Below, one piece after another: positions 10,253-22,300 of a stretch of DNA of 64,000 nt. The position numbers and the translations under genes were made by a program. The first letter of the stretch is position 1. Each line of letters starts with the position of its first letter. The stretch covers positions 1,379,001 through 1,443,000 of the forward strand of contig NC_062240.1 of NCBI RefSeq assembly GCF_905475465.1, written 5' to 3'. The DNA is from Pieris napi. Its lineage: Eukaryota; Arthropoda; Insecta; Lepidoptera; Pieridae. Under the pieces are notes generated by a model. The model saw only the letters and a list, made by a program, of their open reading frames with translations. It did no database searches and was not told the DNA's origin.

Positions 10253-13200
10253 TTACATATGCTGTCTTGAATATTCCCAAATAAATATAGCAGCGGTGAC
10301 ATGCACATTAAGTGACCGTAGAACGCCGCGCTGAGGTACTTCTACACATACATCCATATGAGGTAATAAGTCACATGGTATACCTGACTTTTCGTTACTG
10401 AAAGTAAATATATGATTAATTAAATAAGACACTTGTGGGTCCTTCTTGTCCAGGAATTTAAGATTATTTTTTAACAATTATTTAGTTATATTTTTTAATG
10501 TTTAAAAAAAACCGACTAAAAAAATATTTTACAAAATACATACCCTAATAAAAGTAGGGTTTTCTTGGGAAACTTGAATCCCTGCAGACTTGTGCTATTG
10601 GATGTTTGTTCTGCGGCGACTATTGCGTATCCTTCGGACTTTTTCAAAGCCAGATAATCTTTTAGAGGTTGCCCAGGTCGCACTTCTATCACGTTGACCC
10701 ATCTCTCAGCTGATACACTGTAAATTAATGTCCATTTCTAGAAGCATCCATGAATTACGATTTATTAATTCACTTCAGTCACTTCACTTGCAGTAAGTAC
10801 CTTTAGTTATAAGTACGTCAAATAGAAAGAGACAACTCCTAGTGTGGAGGCTAGTGCTATATGTTATTTTATTCTACATATTTTTGAATATGGGTAATTA
10901 AGTTTTTTTTTTCTGACGCAAACCTTACCGCCCATGGACACATAATGGCAGATGGCTCGCGAGTGCGGTGTCGGCCTTTTAACAATAAAACCCTCTTTTT
11001 ATTAAACTCTGTTAATTGTAGTCGTGAAAAAGGCCGGCAATGCTACTTGCCCATGGGCTATAGGAACAGTGCCCATGGGCTGCGACGACTGCCCTTTTTG
11101 GGCTTCCCGAAGCCACGTTTGCCCCCTATTCTATAAAAAAATCTAACATTTAAGTATGCTAAGGCTTGCGAACAATAAAATTGATCGAGCAATGATCATT
11201 TTTAATTGATATACAAACTAGCAGACTTTTCTTAATGTTTTATAATCGCCGTTGTAAAGTTAAAGACTTTTAAAACCTTTTTAGGTCTGGGCCTAAGATT
11301 TCTGAGTTTCATGATCATTTGTCAATCTAATAGGCAAGTAGGTGATCAGCCTCCTGTGCCTAACACAGGCAAGCCGGTTTCCTTCATCTTTCGAGCGAAT
11401 GTTATGCGCACATAGAGTGAATTGGTTCACAGCTGAGGATCGAACCCACTAGGCCAACACTGCACAAAATAATTAACAACCATTTTAATACCTGAGTCCC
11501 TGAAACTGTTTGTCCTGTAAATGTCTCAGGCTGTCAATGACGTACGTGTTCACGGCGAAGATTTCGCTCGTTCGTGCCATACCGCCCAAATTTGGTAACT
11601 TATCAATCAATGATGCCACTACTAACAATTCAGTTTTGTTTATCTGTAACATGTATTTATCGTTAAATTCATACCATTATATAATATTTAAAAGTCGTTA
11701 TTGAATCTACTTTTAAAACCTTTTTAGGTCTGGTCTACTACTACCATAAGATTTTTATACCATATTCTTGCAAATAAATGATGATTATTATTATTATTAT
11801 TACTTCTTTTGGCGCGTTAGGGAAAAATTATAAGAGTAAATTATTACAATGCGCGCGCACAGTCACAAAAAACCGACACCCTAAACTTAGAGAACTCGGA
11901 GAAACTGATCGTGGTTAGTAACGCAGAAGGCAAAAGATCACAGTGGCCGTTCACCAATCAGATGGACCGATCCAGTGAAAGACTCATCGTTCTCAAAAGT
12001 GTAAACTGTCATAAGACACGCGCTGGACCGAAACCGGTGGAAAAAGATGGTTCTCCCCAGACGCTTTCTTGCTGACATGAGCTGCCGATTAAAAAGAAAG
12101 ATCATCTAAAGTCTAAATAATCTGATAATAGGCTGTACCTAAAAATAAATAGGGATATTGTCGTCGGTCACACCGTAAGGACTGACTTCGCCAGACGCAA
12201 TATACAAGCAGACTTTATATATAATAAATTAAATAGGCTGCTTAATATCTACCCGCTCACCGTCTTCAATGTAAAGATACGACTTAAAGACTGGCTTATG
12301 AGCATACCTTGCGCAGTGTTAGAGATGCTTTTGAGACCTAGTATGTAGTTACACACTTTTTTCATTCACTCACTGACTCACTCACTCTCTTACACATTTG
12401 CACCCACACACTTACTCATGCACTCAGGCGTGTTGATAACAGTTGAAAAGTTAATAAAATTAAAGACGTAATTAGATTATATATAAATATATTTTAAGGA
12501 ATTTAAATTTTAGTTTGTTATGGAAGAGATGGGAACCCTGACACAGATATTTCTTACTTAAAAGGGTTCCCAAATCTTACACATTGTAATGCATAGGTAC
12601 TTAAAATTAATAAAGACATTTTTATTATATTACTAGCTGGCCTGGCGAACATCGTACCGCCTAACAGTTGATTCTTTATTTTTTTTAATTACTTATTCTG
12701 CTATCCGGGACACCGGTCTAGCTAGTAAGATAAAAAAAGAAAGTTGATAAGACAACAAATACATTATGTCAAAAAATAAAAATTTACCTTCCCGGAACCC
12801 CTCTACTAATTTGAACTTTATGATATAGTATTAAAGTTCAAATTGACTTTTAAGTATTATTACGAATATTTTGTATGGGAATATAGAAAAGTGTTGTTTT
12901 TAGACTTTTTAACTCATTTTTTTTTAATTTTTCTCTCCGTAAGAACCATCCTCGTACTTCAAGGAATATTATAAAAAAAAATCCGACAAATCGGTCAAGC
13001 CGTTTTCATGTTATGTCGTGACAACGGAAAACTGGTTTCATTTTTATATATATAGATTAATCACTTACCGGAGTATCCACATCAACACCAAAATCACACA
13101 TATTCTTCCACGGTATATATTTCTTTTGTATTAGACTCGTTGCGTTCACCTCCACGTCCTTCACCTCCGTCGTGATTGTATTGAACTTTTTTAGTTCACT

Positions 13201-16200
13201 CACACCCAAAACTGGCGCTGCGTAATTTTCATCAATCTTTTCGTTCACTCTTTCATTATGAGCGCTATAGTAGATTGCACAGGGTGTCAAATCTTTAATT
13301 ATATCGAATTCGTGGACAAAGTAATCGTGCGTGAGTCTTTCCAGACTCTTTTCTTTTAACTTCGACGCTTCAGCCAACGTCTTGTTTACTACAATTATTG
13401 CTTGTTCGTAGCCTGCGATTTTGAATGATGTAAGATCTATTTTCGATAAAAGGTATTGGGCGTGCAAACGTATGCTGTATGTTGGTCCCATAGTATTTTC
13501 TAATAGATAATCTAGTACTAATTTAAGTTCTTCGTTGCTTTTTGATGTCTTTATATACCAGTACAGAATCATAAATTGTGATGTTATGGGTACTGAATTT
13601 GTTTGTAAAAGTTGTATAGTGTTCGCTACGTTGATTTCCTAAAAAATAATGCGAGCATACATAATTGTAACATTAAATTTTTTTTTAAATATATCCTCAT
13701 TTTATTACATATACACTTGAAAACATAATCATCCAGAACCAGCGCGTAAGTCTTTAAACTAAAATTATTATACTTTCCGCGGAATGGAATTTAAGATCAT
13801 GTTAAGAATTAGTAATGTGTCTTAGTACAAGCACGGTTCAGAAAATCGTCTGCTTTAATATTAAATCATTCGTGAATTTCGTAAACAGTTAAAAAAAAAA
13901 GTATAATTATGGAATTCACAATTAAGTTGGTTATGGAAGATGGGAACTTAAAAGGATTCCCAAATGTTACACATTATAATGCATTCTTTATAATGATTAA
14001 GACATTTCTCATATTTTCTATTCTTATATTGATAATAAATACCTTATAAAAAATACCAAGAGCTATACACCACTCTAAATACAAACGTGTTGAAGCTTGA
14101 TGAGGTATTCGGCCCAAGAACTCAACACACCATTGAAAAATATCTATATCCTTATTATTCCTAAGAATAAATAGTAAATGTTGTAAACCCGCGTGCAATA
14201 TTCTATGTAAAGTTGAATTTCTATGATATCTCTGTTTATTTTTAAAAAGTTCGTCAATTTTTTTCATAATAATACGCGAAATTATGTTTAAAGTTTCCTT
14301 ATTTTGTATCTTTCCCAGCACCTCAAGTGTTTTGTATTCAATATGAAATGTTGTGAACACGCCATCTCTGAAAACGAAATATGTATAATGCGCTTGTTGT
14401 TCCCGTAATCGATTTAGAAATCTATATATTTCCTTATATATAGAAATCTAGTCTCAATGTAAGAGCCAAGAAATGAAAAATCAGGGTTGGAAGCAATTAC
14501 ATTATGGCAAAGATATTACAAGACCAATAAACAGTATTATTTCATTGCCTTCAAGTTATTACATTTCTATTATTTTGTATTAACATGAGCGAATACTATG
14601 TATCATTCTTGTTTTAAATACTGTAGAATATATAATGTGGATACCCAATAGATTCTCAGAAATTGAAACATACTAATAAATAAAGAGTACAAACAAACTC
14701 ACTTTGGTCTTAAGTTATATTCCTTTGAAATTTCAACTAGGAGGTTATCTGTAATTCTGAAACAAAAGGATGTCTTTTGTACAAAAAGGAAAATCTGACA
14801 ACACTATTAAACAAAAACGTGTGTGTACTTATTTATGTACACGCGTTAGAAGTTATACTTCTTTGGCGTAACAAGATAAAAATCTTTTCAATAATTGTTT
14901 TCTACGTTTGTAGAAAAAACAACACTAACAGTAGAAAATACTAAAATGTTAACTATAGCTAACTTCAGGGTGTCGGTTTATTGTGATGGTGTGCGCGCGC
15001 ATCGTAAAAATTTACTCTCTTCATTTTTCTTTAACGCGCCAAAAGAAGTATAACTTCAAATACCAAAAAGTCAAAAAGAGACTGTGATTCTAATGACACC
15101 TCTCATAGCCACTCACAGCGCAGAATTATTAACGAAATAGTACCTACATAAAAACCATTTAATTCAAATTCGGCGCAATAATGTTTATATGTATTACCTA
15201 ATATCTCTTCTAGGAACTGCAACAGCTAGCAATATATCGCCAAATATATAAACCATGTGACCATATGCGAACACATAATCCTTCTCAAGTGCTTCTACTA
15301 AATAATATAAAGGCATATTTTTGACCATTGCATATTCAATAATTTTATTACAATATGCAATTACTTCGTTATTATATGCTGGTTGCTTTAGTAGTACCTC
15401 ATTTGTTATTAACTGAACAAAACCTTCAATACAATTTGAATATTCCTTATTTGTTTTTATTGCTTCAATTTCATTCCATAGTTTTCTTAAAAATTGTGTA
15501 AGTTCAAAGTGTTTGCACTCTAATATTTCCTCAATTTTTAGATTCATTATATTTAATATCCATCTAATAGAGTCACAATCACCAGATTCTAAAGCATTAT
15601 TCATAAAATCAATAATATCAGTAACATTTTCTATTGTATAATACTTCACTATAATATATATAACTTCAGTTGCTTTAGAATTATAAAGATTTCTTAATTT
15701 CCCATTTCCCACATTAGTGTTCAACTTATTAACATTAGTTAAAATTCTTATTGTATCAGATGCAGAAATTTGTAATTCATATTTTTGACTGGACTGAAAT
15801 ATTATATTTAGTAAATAGACACTTGTAATATTTCTTCTAATATCAGTACCATCTTTAAGTATTGTAATTGCGTTTTCATATATATTGTTGTGTGTTTGTT
15901 GGCAGTGTAAATTGTATAAGTCTTGATAATTATCCAGCATCAACAAAATATCTTCAGGCTCGTTATTTGTTTCACTTAGAGAAACATTAACAAACTCAAT
16001 AAGCATTTCACTATTATCAATGAGAAGGCTTTTAATACGTGGAATAGAAAATGAACCTTCATTCACTTTTCTCAACAAAACCATCAAAAATATTGCATCT
16101 GCTGTGCATTCAGACTTATGGTGACCATTTTTAATATTCAAAAGCATTTCATTAAGGATTTTTAAAAACTTATTTAAATCTGCTACATGTCCTATTAAAT

Positions 16201-17863
16201 ATAAAAGAATAAAATCTATATTAAAATATGATTGTTTTAATTCTTTAAAAAATATGTTCAAATCTGTAATGCTTAATTTATCTTTGATGAGACTGTATAG
16301 AGCATTATCTTGTTTATTAAATCTAAGTCCATCTTTTCTAATGTCTGATATATCCCCACAGCTTTCAAAATTACATAGATGTGGATTAATAAGATTGAAC
16401 AAATGTAAAATATTTTTCCAATGTAGATCTTTACAGCAATTTCCAACAACAGAAGATAAATTTTTATAGAATGCTTTTCTTATTACCACATTATTGCAGG
16501 GCACTTTTAATAAATCATACATAAATTTATAAAACTCATTGCTATCTATTTGCATTCCCACATCTTGCTTTTTTGCCAAGATACTGCTCAAATGGTAGAG
16601 TGGTATTGGTGACCATTTTATACAAGGAATATTTTTTAAAACAATTATAAAAAAAATACTATTTGTCATCTGCCCTTCAAACTTCTGTTTAATAGAAGCA
16701 CCAATTTCTTCATGGTCAAAAATATTCATGTCATTAAATGATTCCAACAAAATTATTGCTTCAGAGTCATCCGTTACACTATTTTCTAGTCTATGTAAAA
16801 TACATGTTGTTTTAACTTCCAAATTGTCATGTTGTAAACCTATATTAAAAGCACAATTGACCCAACATTTTTCAAGACCTTTTAATAAAGAAAACAAGTG
16901 CAGTGATGGTAGCACTATGTTACTCTGCTTCTCTTCTAAACTGTCAATTAAAATAAAGAAGTTTTCCCAATCATCTTTTAATTGTTCTTTCTTTTCAGAT
17001 ACCCATTCTAATGAAACACTTGGTGACATAATTTTAATGTTCTTATTGGTTGCTAATAAGCAGTCTACAGCTCTTTTAAGAAGGTAAATGGCTAGTTTTC
17101 TATGTGTTGAAAGTTTGGAACTTAAACCACGAAGATTAATTTCCCAAAATTCATTTTGAGAAATAATATTAGATTCAAGAAATATAACTCCACACTCATT
17201 TGGCAAAGGTAGATAGAAATCTGCTAAAGCACATAGAATATTTAGTGATATAAGACAATCGCTAGTTATTTTTTTAGTACAACTCCATACTCTATCCAAT
17301 ATATTATAGCCCAAGACTCCATCAAAGAGTCTCTTTACTGTTTTAGTAAGAAAATGCTTTTTTAGAGGTTCATTTTGACTTACAACTATGTTTTCTAAGG
17401 GCACATCTAAAAATGGCAAAGACAGTTTCTTGCCCATTCTTGCAACAGCTTCAAGAACACTATCACACAACTTTAAGGTTGTTAACAAATGTGTATCTTC
17501 ACAGTGTATGTTTTGTTTTTCAAAAGATATACTTAATAGTTGTTGCAATAAATGTTCAGATTTAAATACAATTGTACTTGGACTTAAACAGAGGACTACA
17601 CTTACGATTTCACAAATGATATCAACATGTTTTTCATCTACTTGTTCTATTAATTTTCCGATAAATTGAAATTCTGCATCGTTGTCGCATTCTTCAGCTT
17701 CTTTAATGTTTAATAGAAGTTTATAATTTAGCATGTGCATCACATTAGATAAATGTTGATATGTGAAACTCTTTCGACTCATAACAGATTCGAGGCGAGA
17801 GTTTATCAGTTCTTCGTCCAAATCTAATATATCCATAAAAGACAACAAATCTCTTTCCTTCAT
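10253..17863 (-). CDS. TARBP1: TARBP1-like tRNA (guanosine-2'-O-)-methyltransferase
   Basis: Seven minus-strand exons: 17863-15198 (a single long exon), 14756-14703, 14367-14043, 13638-13069, 11643-11492, 10717-10544 and 10397-10253. Junctions keep frame and give 1361 residues; human TARBP1 is about 1620. The first 1,200 or so residues look like a helical-repeat region of low conservation. The C-terminal 160 are a SpoU/TrmH knotted methyltransferase: motif 1 is VVASLIDKLPNLGGMARTSE (Asn and Arg characteristic). Motif 2 is LLLLGNEKSGIP, and motif 3 is VPQRGVLRSLNVHVTAAIFI. This domain transfers methyl from SAM to a tRNA ribose (Gm18 in the Trm3/TARBP1 family). The start is the first Met of the long exon; an upstream coding exon is not excluded. 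It is divergent from DCAF8, with repeats in several introns. Confidence 0.9.
10925..11140 (+). repeat. LINE 3'-tail fragment (CTATTCTATAAAAAA family)
   Basis: In the TARBP1 intron between exons at 11492 and 10717. It carries the blocks ACCGCCCATGGACACA, AAGGCCGGCAATGC and the terminal TTGCCCCCTATTCTATAAAA. The same tail occurs on the plus strand near 54000 and inverted near 61210, so this is one dispersed family. Such tails are typical of 5'-truncated LINEs in Lepidoptera (from general knowledge). Confidence 0.55.
11275..11465 (-). repeat. tRNA-derived SINE, minus orientation
   Basis: The reverse complement contains the same blocks, in the same order, as the copies at 47945, 52345 and 53240: a TGGCCTAGTGG-like A box at the start, a GTTCGATCC-like B box, CGAACG..GAAGGAAACCGGCTTGC, GTCAGGCAC..GAGGCTGATC, CTACTTGCCTATTAGATT and AAATCT..GGCCCAGACCTAAAAAG. 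A further short piece of the 3' end lies at about 11712-11735. Confidence 0.75.
11800..11900 (+). repeat. Partial copy of the ACTTCTTTTGGCGCG MITE family
   Basis: ATTACTTCTTTTGGCGCGTT, then GGGAAAAATTATAAGAGTAAA, then GCGCGCGCACAGTCACAAAA and CCGACACCC. The same blocks in order open the copy at 63822 and, inverted, close the copy at 14849-15057. Only one end is recognisable here, in the TARBP1 intron between 13069 and 11643. Confidence 0.6.
12170..12632 (+). repeat. LINE 3' end (GGGTTCCCAAATCTTACAC family)
   Basis: Plus-strand sequence from about 12180 reads as the final part of a reverse-transcriptase ORF (TDFARRNIQADFIYNKLNRL, ending at a stop near 12346). A 3' UTR with TATGGAAGAGATGGGAACCC, GGGTTCCCAAATCTTACACA and AATAAAGACATTTTTATT follows. 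A second copy of that UTR is at 13920-14010. LINE clade not assigned. The Helitron-like element begins directly at its 3' edge. Confidence 0.5.
12633..13056 (-). mobile_element. Non-autonomous Helitron-like element
   Basis: Read on the minus strand it begins TCTATATATATAAAAATGAA directly after an A. It ends with a short hairpin (GGCGGTACGATGTTCGCC, GGCG pairing with CGCC) a few bases before CTAG, which is followed by T. A TC start, a hairpin plus CTAG end and an A/T insertion site are Helitron hallmarks. No Rep or helicase coding is present in 424 bases. A related element, opposite orientation, is at 55685-56076. Confidence 0.7.
13915..14012 (+). repeat. LINE 3'-UTR fragment, second copy
   Basis: TTATGGAAGATGGGAACTTAAAAGG, GATTCCCAAATGTTACACAT and TATAATGCATTC repeat the 12505-12600 sequence with a small deletion. 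It ends about 30 bases from the TARBP1 donor site at 14042, inside the intron. Confidence 0.6.
14849..15057. mobile_element. MITE with GAAGTTATACTTCTTTGGCG ends
   Basis: A 209-bp element whose left end GAAGTTATACTTCTTTGGCG is mirrored at the right by CGCCAAAAGAAGTATAACTT. Interior blocks include AACTTCAGGGTGTCGGTTTA and GTGTGCGCGCGCATCG. It lies in the first TARBP1 intron, about 140 bases from the exon ending at 15198. Related copies are at 11800, 63822 and, with GTGAAAC ends, around 25749-29409. Confidence 0.75.
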
Positions 17864-19336
17864 TTTTAATTGAAAATGAAAAAGGTCAATACTACAAAAC
17901 TGTTCACTTTTATATTTATTACGCTATCAAGCAATTTTTATTGGAAATGTTAAAGTTATAGTTAGTTTGGCTTGATAAGTAAAACTACTTTAATCAATTT
18001 TAATTACTTTTGTTTTAATTGTATGTAATTTGGCTAGAAGCGCATTTTTGTAAAAAGTTTATAGCACGTTTAAAGTTTAAACAGTAAACACTTAAAATAA
18101 TACCCATATTATATTAGTTTATTATCTATAGTATACAGACTCTACAGACAACAGTACAACGTATTTTTTTAAACTTGTTTAGGCAAAGGCAAAGGATGTG
18201 CGTTTTCCAATTACAGAGCATTATGCGACTCAGTGCCGCACAATGCCGCATAATGCTGAAGCTTCATTGGAACGTGAATTAGTTTTCAAATGCATCAGCA
18301 GAGTGCTCTAAGTCAGTGTTGAAAAAAAAATGTTCTGAATAGAGTTAGCAACCTCATTAATGTATAAATAATGTGGTTGACAATAATAATTGGTTGAAAA
18401 CTTTTTACGCTTATTTTAATAATCAAATTATTTCATTAACATTTTTTTTACTGAAATAAGAGAAAACCTTTAAAGAATATAAGGTTTTAACACGCTAAAT
18501 TAACAGTAAAGTATATAGTTTCATGTAAGAAGTTTACATCATTTACGTTTTGAGCATTTTTTTTTAAATAATTTCTAAAAAAATTATATACTTTTTCAAA
18601 ACCATTGCAATGTTTACAAGAGTATAATCCTGTAAAATAAATTTGTTTACAGATCCGAATCTTAAAATAAAATTGTAATCATATTTTAAATGTGAAATAT
18701 AAAAAAAAGTAACTATTTATACCTTCATCCATACTTATATTTATTTTTTTAGCAGTTTGAAATAACTTTAATTATTTTCAAAATTTACGACGAAACAAAT
18801 TTTAACAATAAATAATATTTACTAACGAAAATTTCGATAAACGCCAACTTAATGAAAAACACTGGTAAATTTTCTGTCACGGTGTTGGTATTTATTACGA
18901 GAAGCACGCGAGAGCATTCGTTTTGGGAGTGCTCAATTGTGCGAAGCGTTGCTGTAGTTGGAACATTCAACGTAGAGCATTATGCCGCAAAATGCGCTCT
19001 AGTGCTGTAATTGGAAAACGCACACTATGTTCGTACCTTAGCCTTACACAATCTGTTTTAGTTTTAGTGACTGCGAATCTGTGCACTTATGACAGCTCTA
19101 GTTCGAATTATAAAATTTTTCTAAAAAATTAGACAAAAATAAAAGTAACTTCTTGACTCTTGTAGTTTGTTGTAAATTTAATTTGTTATTTAAGATTTTG
19201 GTCTAGTTTTAAACAGTGAATAAGTATAAGTTTGTATATATTGATAGTATGCGTTCAGTAGTTATGATATATTTAATCAAATTGTAATCTTTTCTTTTAA
19301 TATAAGATTGCGTCGTAAGGTCAATAATTAGTAGAA
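17864..19336. promoter_or_regulatory. Divergent TARBP1/DCAF8 spacer
   Basis: Both start codons point outward across 1,473 bases, so promoters of both genes must lie here or in unseen upstream exons. More than half is the MITE at 18196-19026. The rest is AT-rich: about 330 bases on the TARBP1 side and 310 on the DCAF8 side. No convincing TATA box or initiator could be picked out. Confidence 0.5.
18196..19026. mobile_element. MITE, about 830 bp, between TARBP1 and DCAF8
   Basis: Inverted ends TGTGCGTTTTCCAATTACAG (left) and its reverse complement (right) are identical over 20 bases. Inside each end are arrays of a short subterminal motif, variants of GCATTATGCGGC and CACAATGCCGCAT, on both sides. 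The middle is AT-rich with no protein-like frame. A target duplication is not clear. Subterminal motif arrays of this kind usually mark transposase-binding regions of hAT-like or related elements (inference). Confidence 0.75.
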
Positions 19337-22300
19337 ATGGATGATAATTTACCAAGCGATGATGAAATGAAAGATTCTCCGATGAGCCCTAAATTAGGAG
19401 GCAAGAAATTAAAATTAAATGATGGGAGTTCACAAGACAGTCTTAACGAAGGGGGTAAGTAGTCGCTGTTTTTATTCCATAAAACATGTTGTAAGATTTC
19501 AATGACTTTATTTTATTAGCATCAGGTAGCAAAGATATTCAAGACGAGAATGTAGACAGCGGTGTTTCTGCTGATAAATCTGAAAGTCCTAGTGAAGTAA
19601 ATAGCGAAGAGCGTGCAGTTTCGTCTAATATGGAGCCAACCAATGAAGTAGTTAATGCAGCGCCATCCAGCAGCAACGTGCGAGCTATTTTGCTGGATTT
19701 GCGACGCCCAAGACACTGCAGAATATATAGAAAGCGTAAGACACCTGACCGTGATTCTGATGAAAACTCTTCAAGGGATTCTGATGACTTGTCAAATGAT
19801 GAAAGATCAGACAACATTCAGCTGTTTAATACTTACTATGAAAGTGCACCAGGTTCTTCAATAAATTCATCTCCCAGCATGTAAGTGTTCATTATGTACC
19901 TTTTGAATGTTAATTATTTTGGCAATTAAGCATGACTGGATTTGATATAAAATATATTAATATCCATTCTATAAATGTCTCCATGTTTGGTGGAGATTGT
20001 CTTTTACTAAATATTTCATGTGCTGGTTTTGTGTGTAAAAATATTTTTATTATGTTTAATTATAACTTATAAGGAAGGAACAGGAACATTAAATTTCACA
20101 AAATATGTAATTTAATGTTAAATTTTTTCCTTCCATTATTTAAAACCATTTGAAATACTATTACAGTAGTTCAAGTGATTCATCAGAAAGCAGTAATAAT
20201 GATTACAGTGAAGATCATACTCTTGACTTAGAATTAGAAGAAGATGGAGATAGCGAAGATACTGTATTTCTTGAAAATGAACAGACTTCATCTCGAAATA
20301 AACAAGACACAGCAACTCCACCTGTACTTCTTAAAACAAAGCCTAAACATAATTACGTTATTCTAAGAGGTAATAAAATAGTTACGTATGTTTGTTTTAG
20401 TAGTGATGTCATTGTTTCATGAAATTGCACAATTTTCATGAAACAATACCTAGAAACAGAGAAGTGTAATAATATTTATTTTTGTTGCTGAAAGTTTAGT
20501 AACAGTAGTTTTTCATACAAGCCAAGCAGCCAGACTAATAATACTAGTTGTGGTCAAAAAACTATGTATCAACTCCATGATCCTCAACAATGACTATTTA
20601 ATTCTTTTAATAAAATAATATTTTGTTTATATAAACATTTTAACCACATAACAAAAATATAAACATTTATATTTTTATCTAAGCTATTGCCTTCCTTTTT
20701 TTTTCATTTCATTTTCATTGGTTTTTTTCTTTGTCTTACTAAATTTGTCAATATATGAAAATAAGTTGTGGTATAGGGCAAACATTTTGTTTCTTGGCTA
20801 AATCATGTCTAATTTCTTATTCTCTTTGGGAGAAAAAAATGAATGTGAATTTATGACTGTTTCTTTGATAATGTATGTATATAATTTGATGATAAGATAT
20901 GAATGATTTGCAGAAGTTATTAATCGTGAAATGGGGCTGACATTTCCATTGGGAAAAGCTATTAAAGAAGATGTAATGTTTGAGAAAAAGTTCTATGGCT
21001 CATTACATGCAGTGTACAGAATGGCAAAATTTGACTCACTAATGAAACATCGAGGCTGTGTTAATTCCATTAATTTTCATCCAGAGGGTAAGTACCTATA
21101 ATTAAACTCTTAACTTTTATAGCCTGACAATACTTTACTAAATAAATGAAAAAGTCGGGAAGTTAATATGCCATCTATAACTACAATTATTCACACAATT
21201 TTTTTTTTTAATTTTATATTTATTTAATAATTATAAAAACAGTATATTTTTTAAAGAGTACTTTAGTTATAATAATAATAATAAAGCCTTTATTTCGTTC
21301 CATACCATTTACATTACATGCTAATACAACTAAACTAAAAATTTTGTGTTAATGTGGTTAGTAATACAGTATATGTAATATTATTTAGTAATTTAATATT
21401 GAAATAAATGTTAGTATTATTAGTACCATATTTTATTTTCCTAGGTATGGATCCCTATCTTGGGTATAGGCCTCCTCTAGCCGCTTCCAGTCCTCTCTGT
21501 CCTGACCCCTGATCATCCATTCTTTTCCGGCAACATGGACAATGTCATCGACCCAGCGTTTCTGAGGTCTGCCAACTCTCCTTTTTCCCCTTGGACCTAG
21601 CCATTTAGTAGCTGTAAGTGTCCATCTATCATCTTTCAAGCGAGATATATGTCCTGCCCATTTCCATTTTAGCTTCAGTGCATGCTTTAAGGCATCTGTA
21701 ATTCTGGTTCTTTCTCTTATTGTTTCGTGTCTGATTTTGTGTATCCTTTTTAATTTTAGCATACTGCGCTCCATTGCTCTCTGACATGACCTTACTTTAC
21801 TTTTGGTTTTGTTATCAAATACCCATGTTTGGCATGCATATGTTAGGCATGGTAGTAGGCAAGTGTCCATTACAATCTTTTTGTATTCTGAACTGTAATT
21901 TCCTTTCAGAATCTCCTTATGTGACCAGTACCTGTTCCAGGTAATGTTTATTCTCCTGCAAATTTCCTTGTCATTGTTGGTGGTGTCAAACGATACCTGC
22001 TTCCCTAGATAGATATATGACTCTACATACTCTATTATTTTGTCATTTACTTTTATAGGTTTGTGCAGGCTATTTGACATGATTTTAGTTTTGTTGGGGT
22101 TCATACTCAGACCTACTTTTTTACTTTCCACATCCAGGATTTGCAGCATTTTTTCCAGCGCTGATGCAGTTTCACTAAAAACAGCTATGTCATCTGCGAA
22201 TCTGAGAGTACTTTAGTTAAAGGACTGCAATTAAGCTAATTTAGTTTTTAAAAGGGAATTTCTGGTTTCCACATTTCAATACATTGGTATTAGATGATAC

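Noticed and set aside
16254..17669. Plus-strand frames across the TARBP1 long exon
   Set aside because: They are shadows of the 889-codon minus-strand exon.
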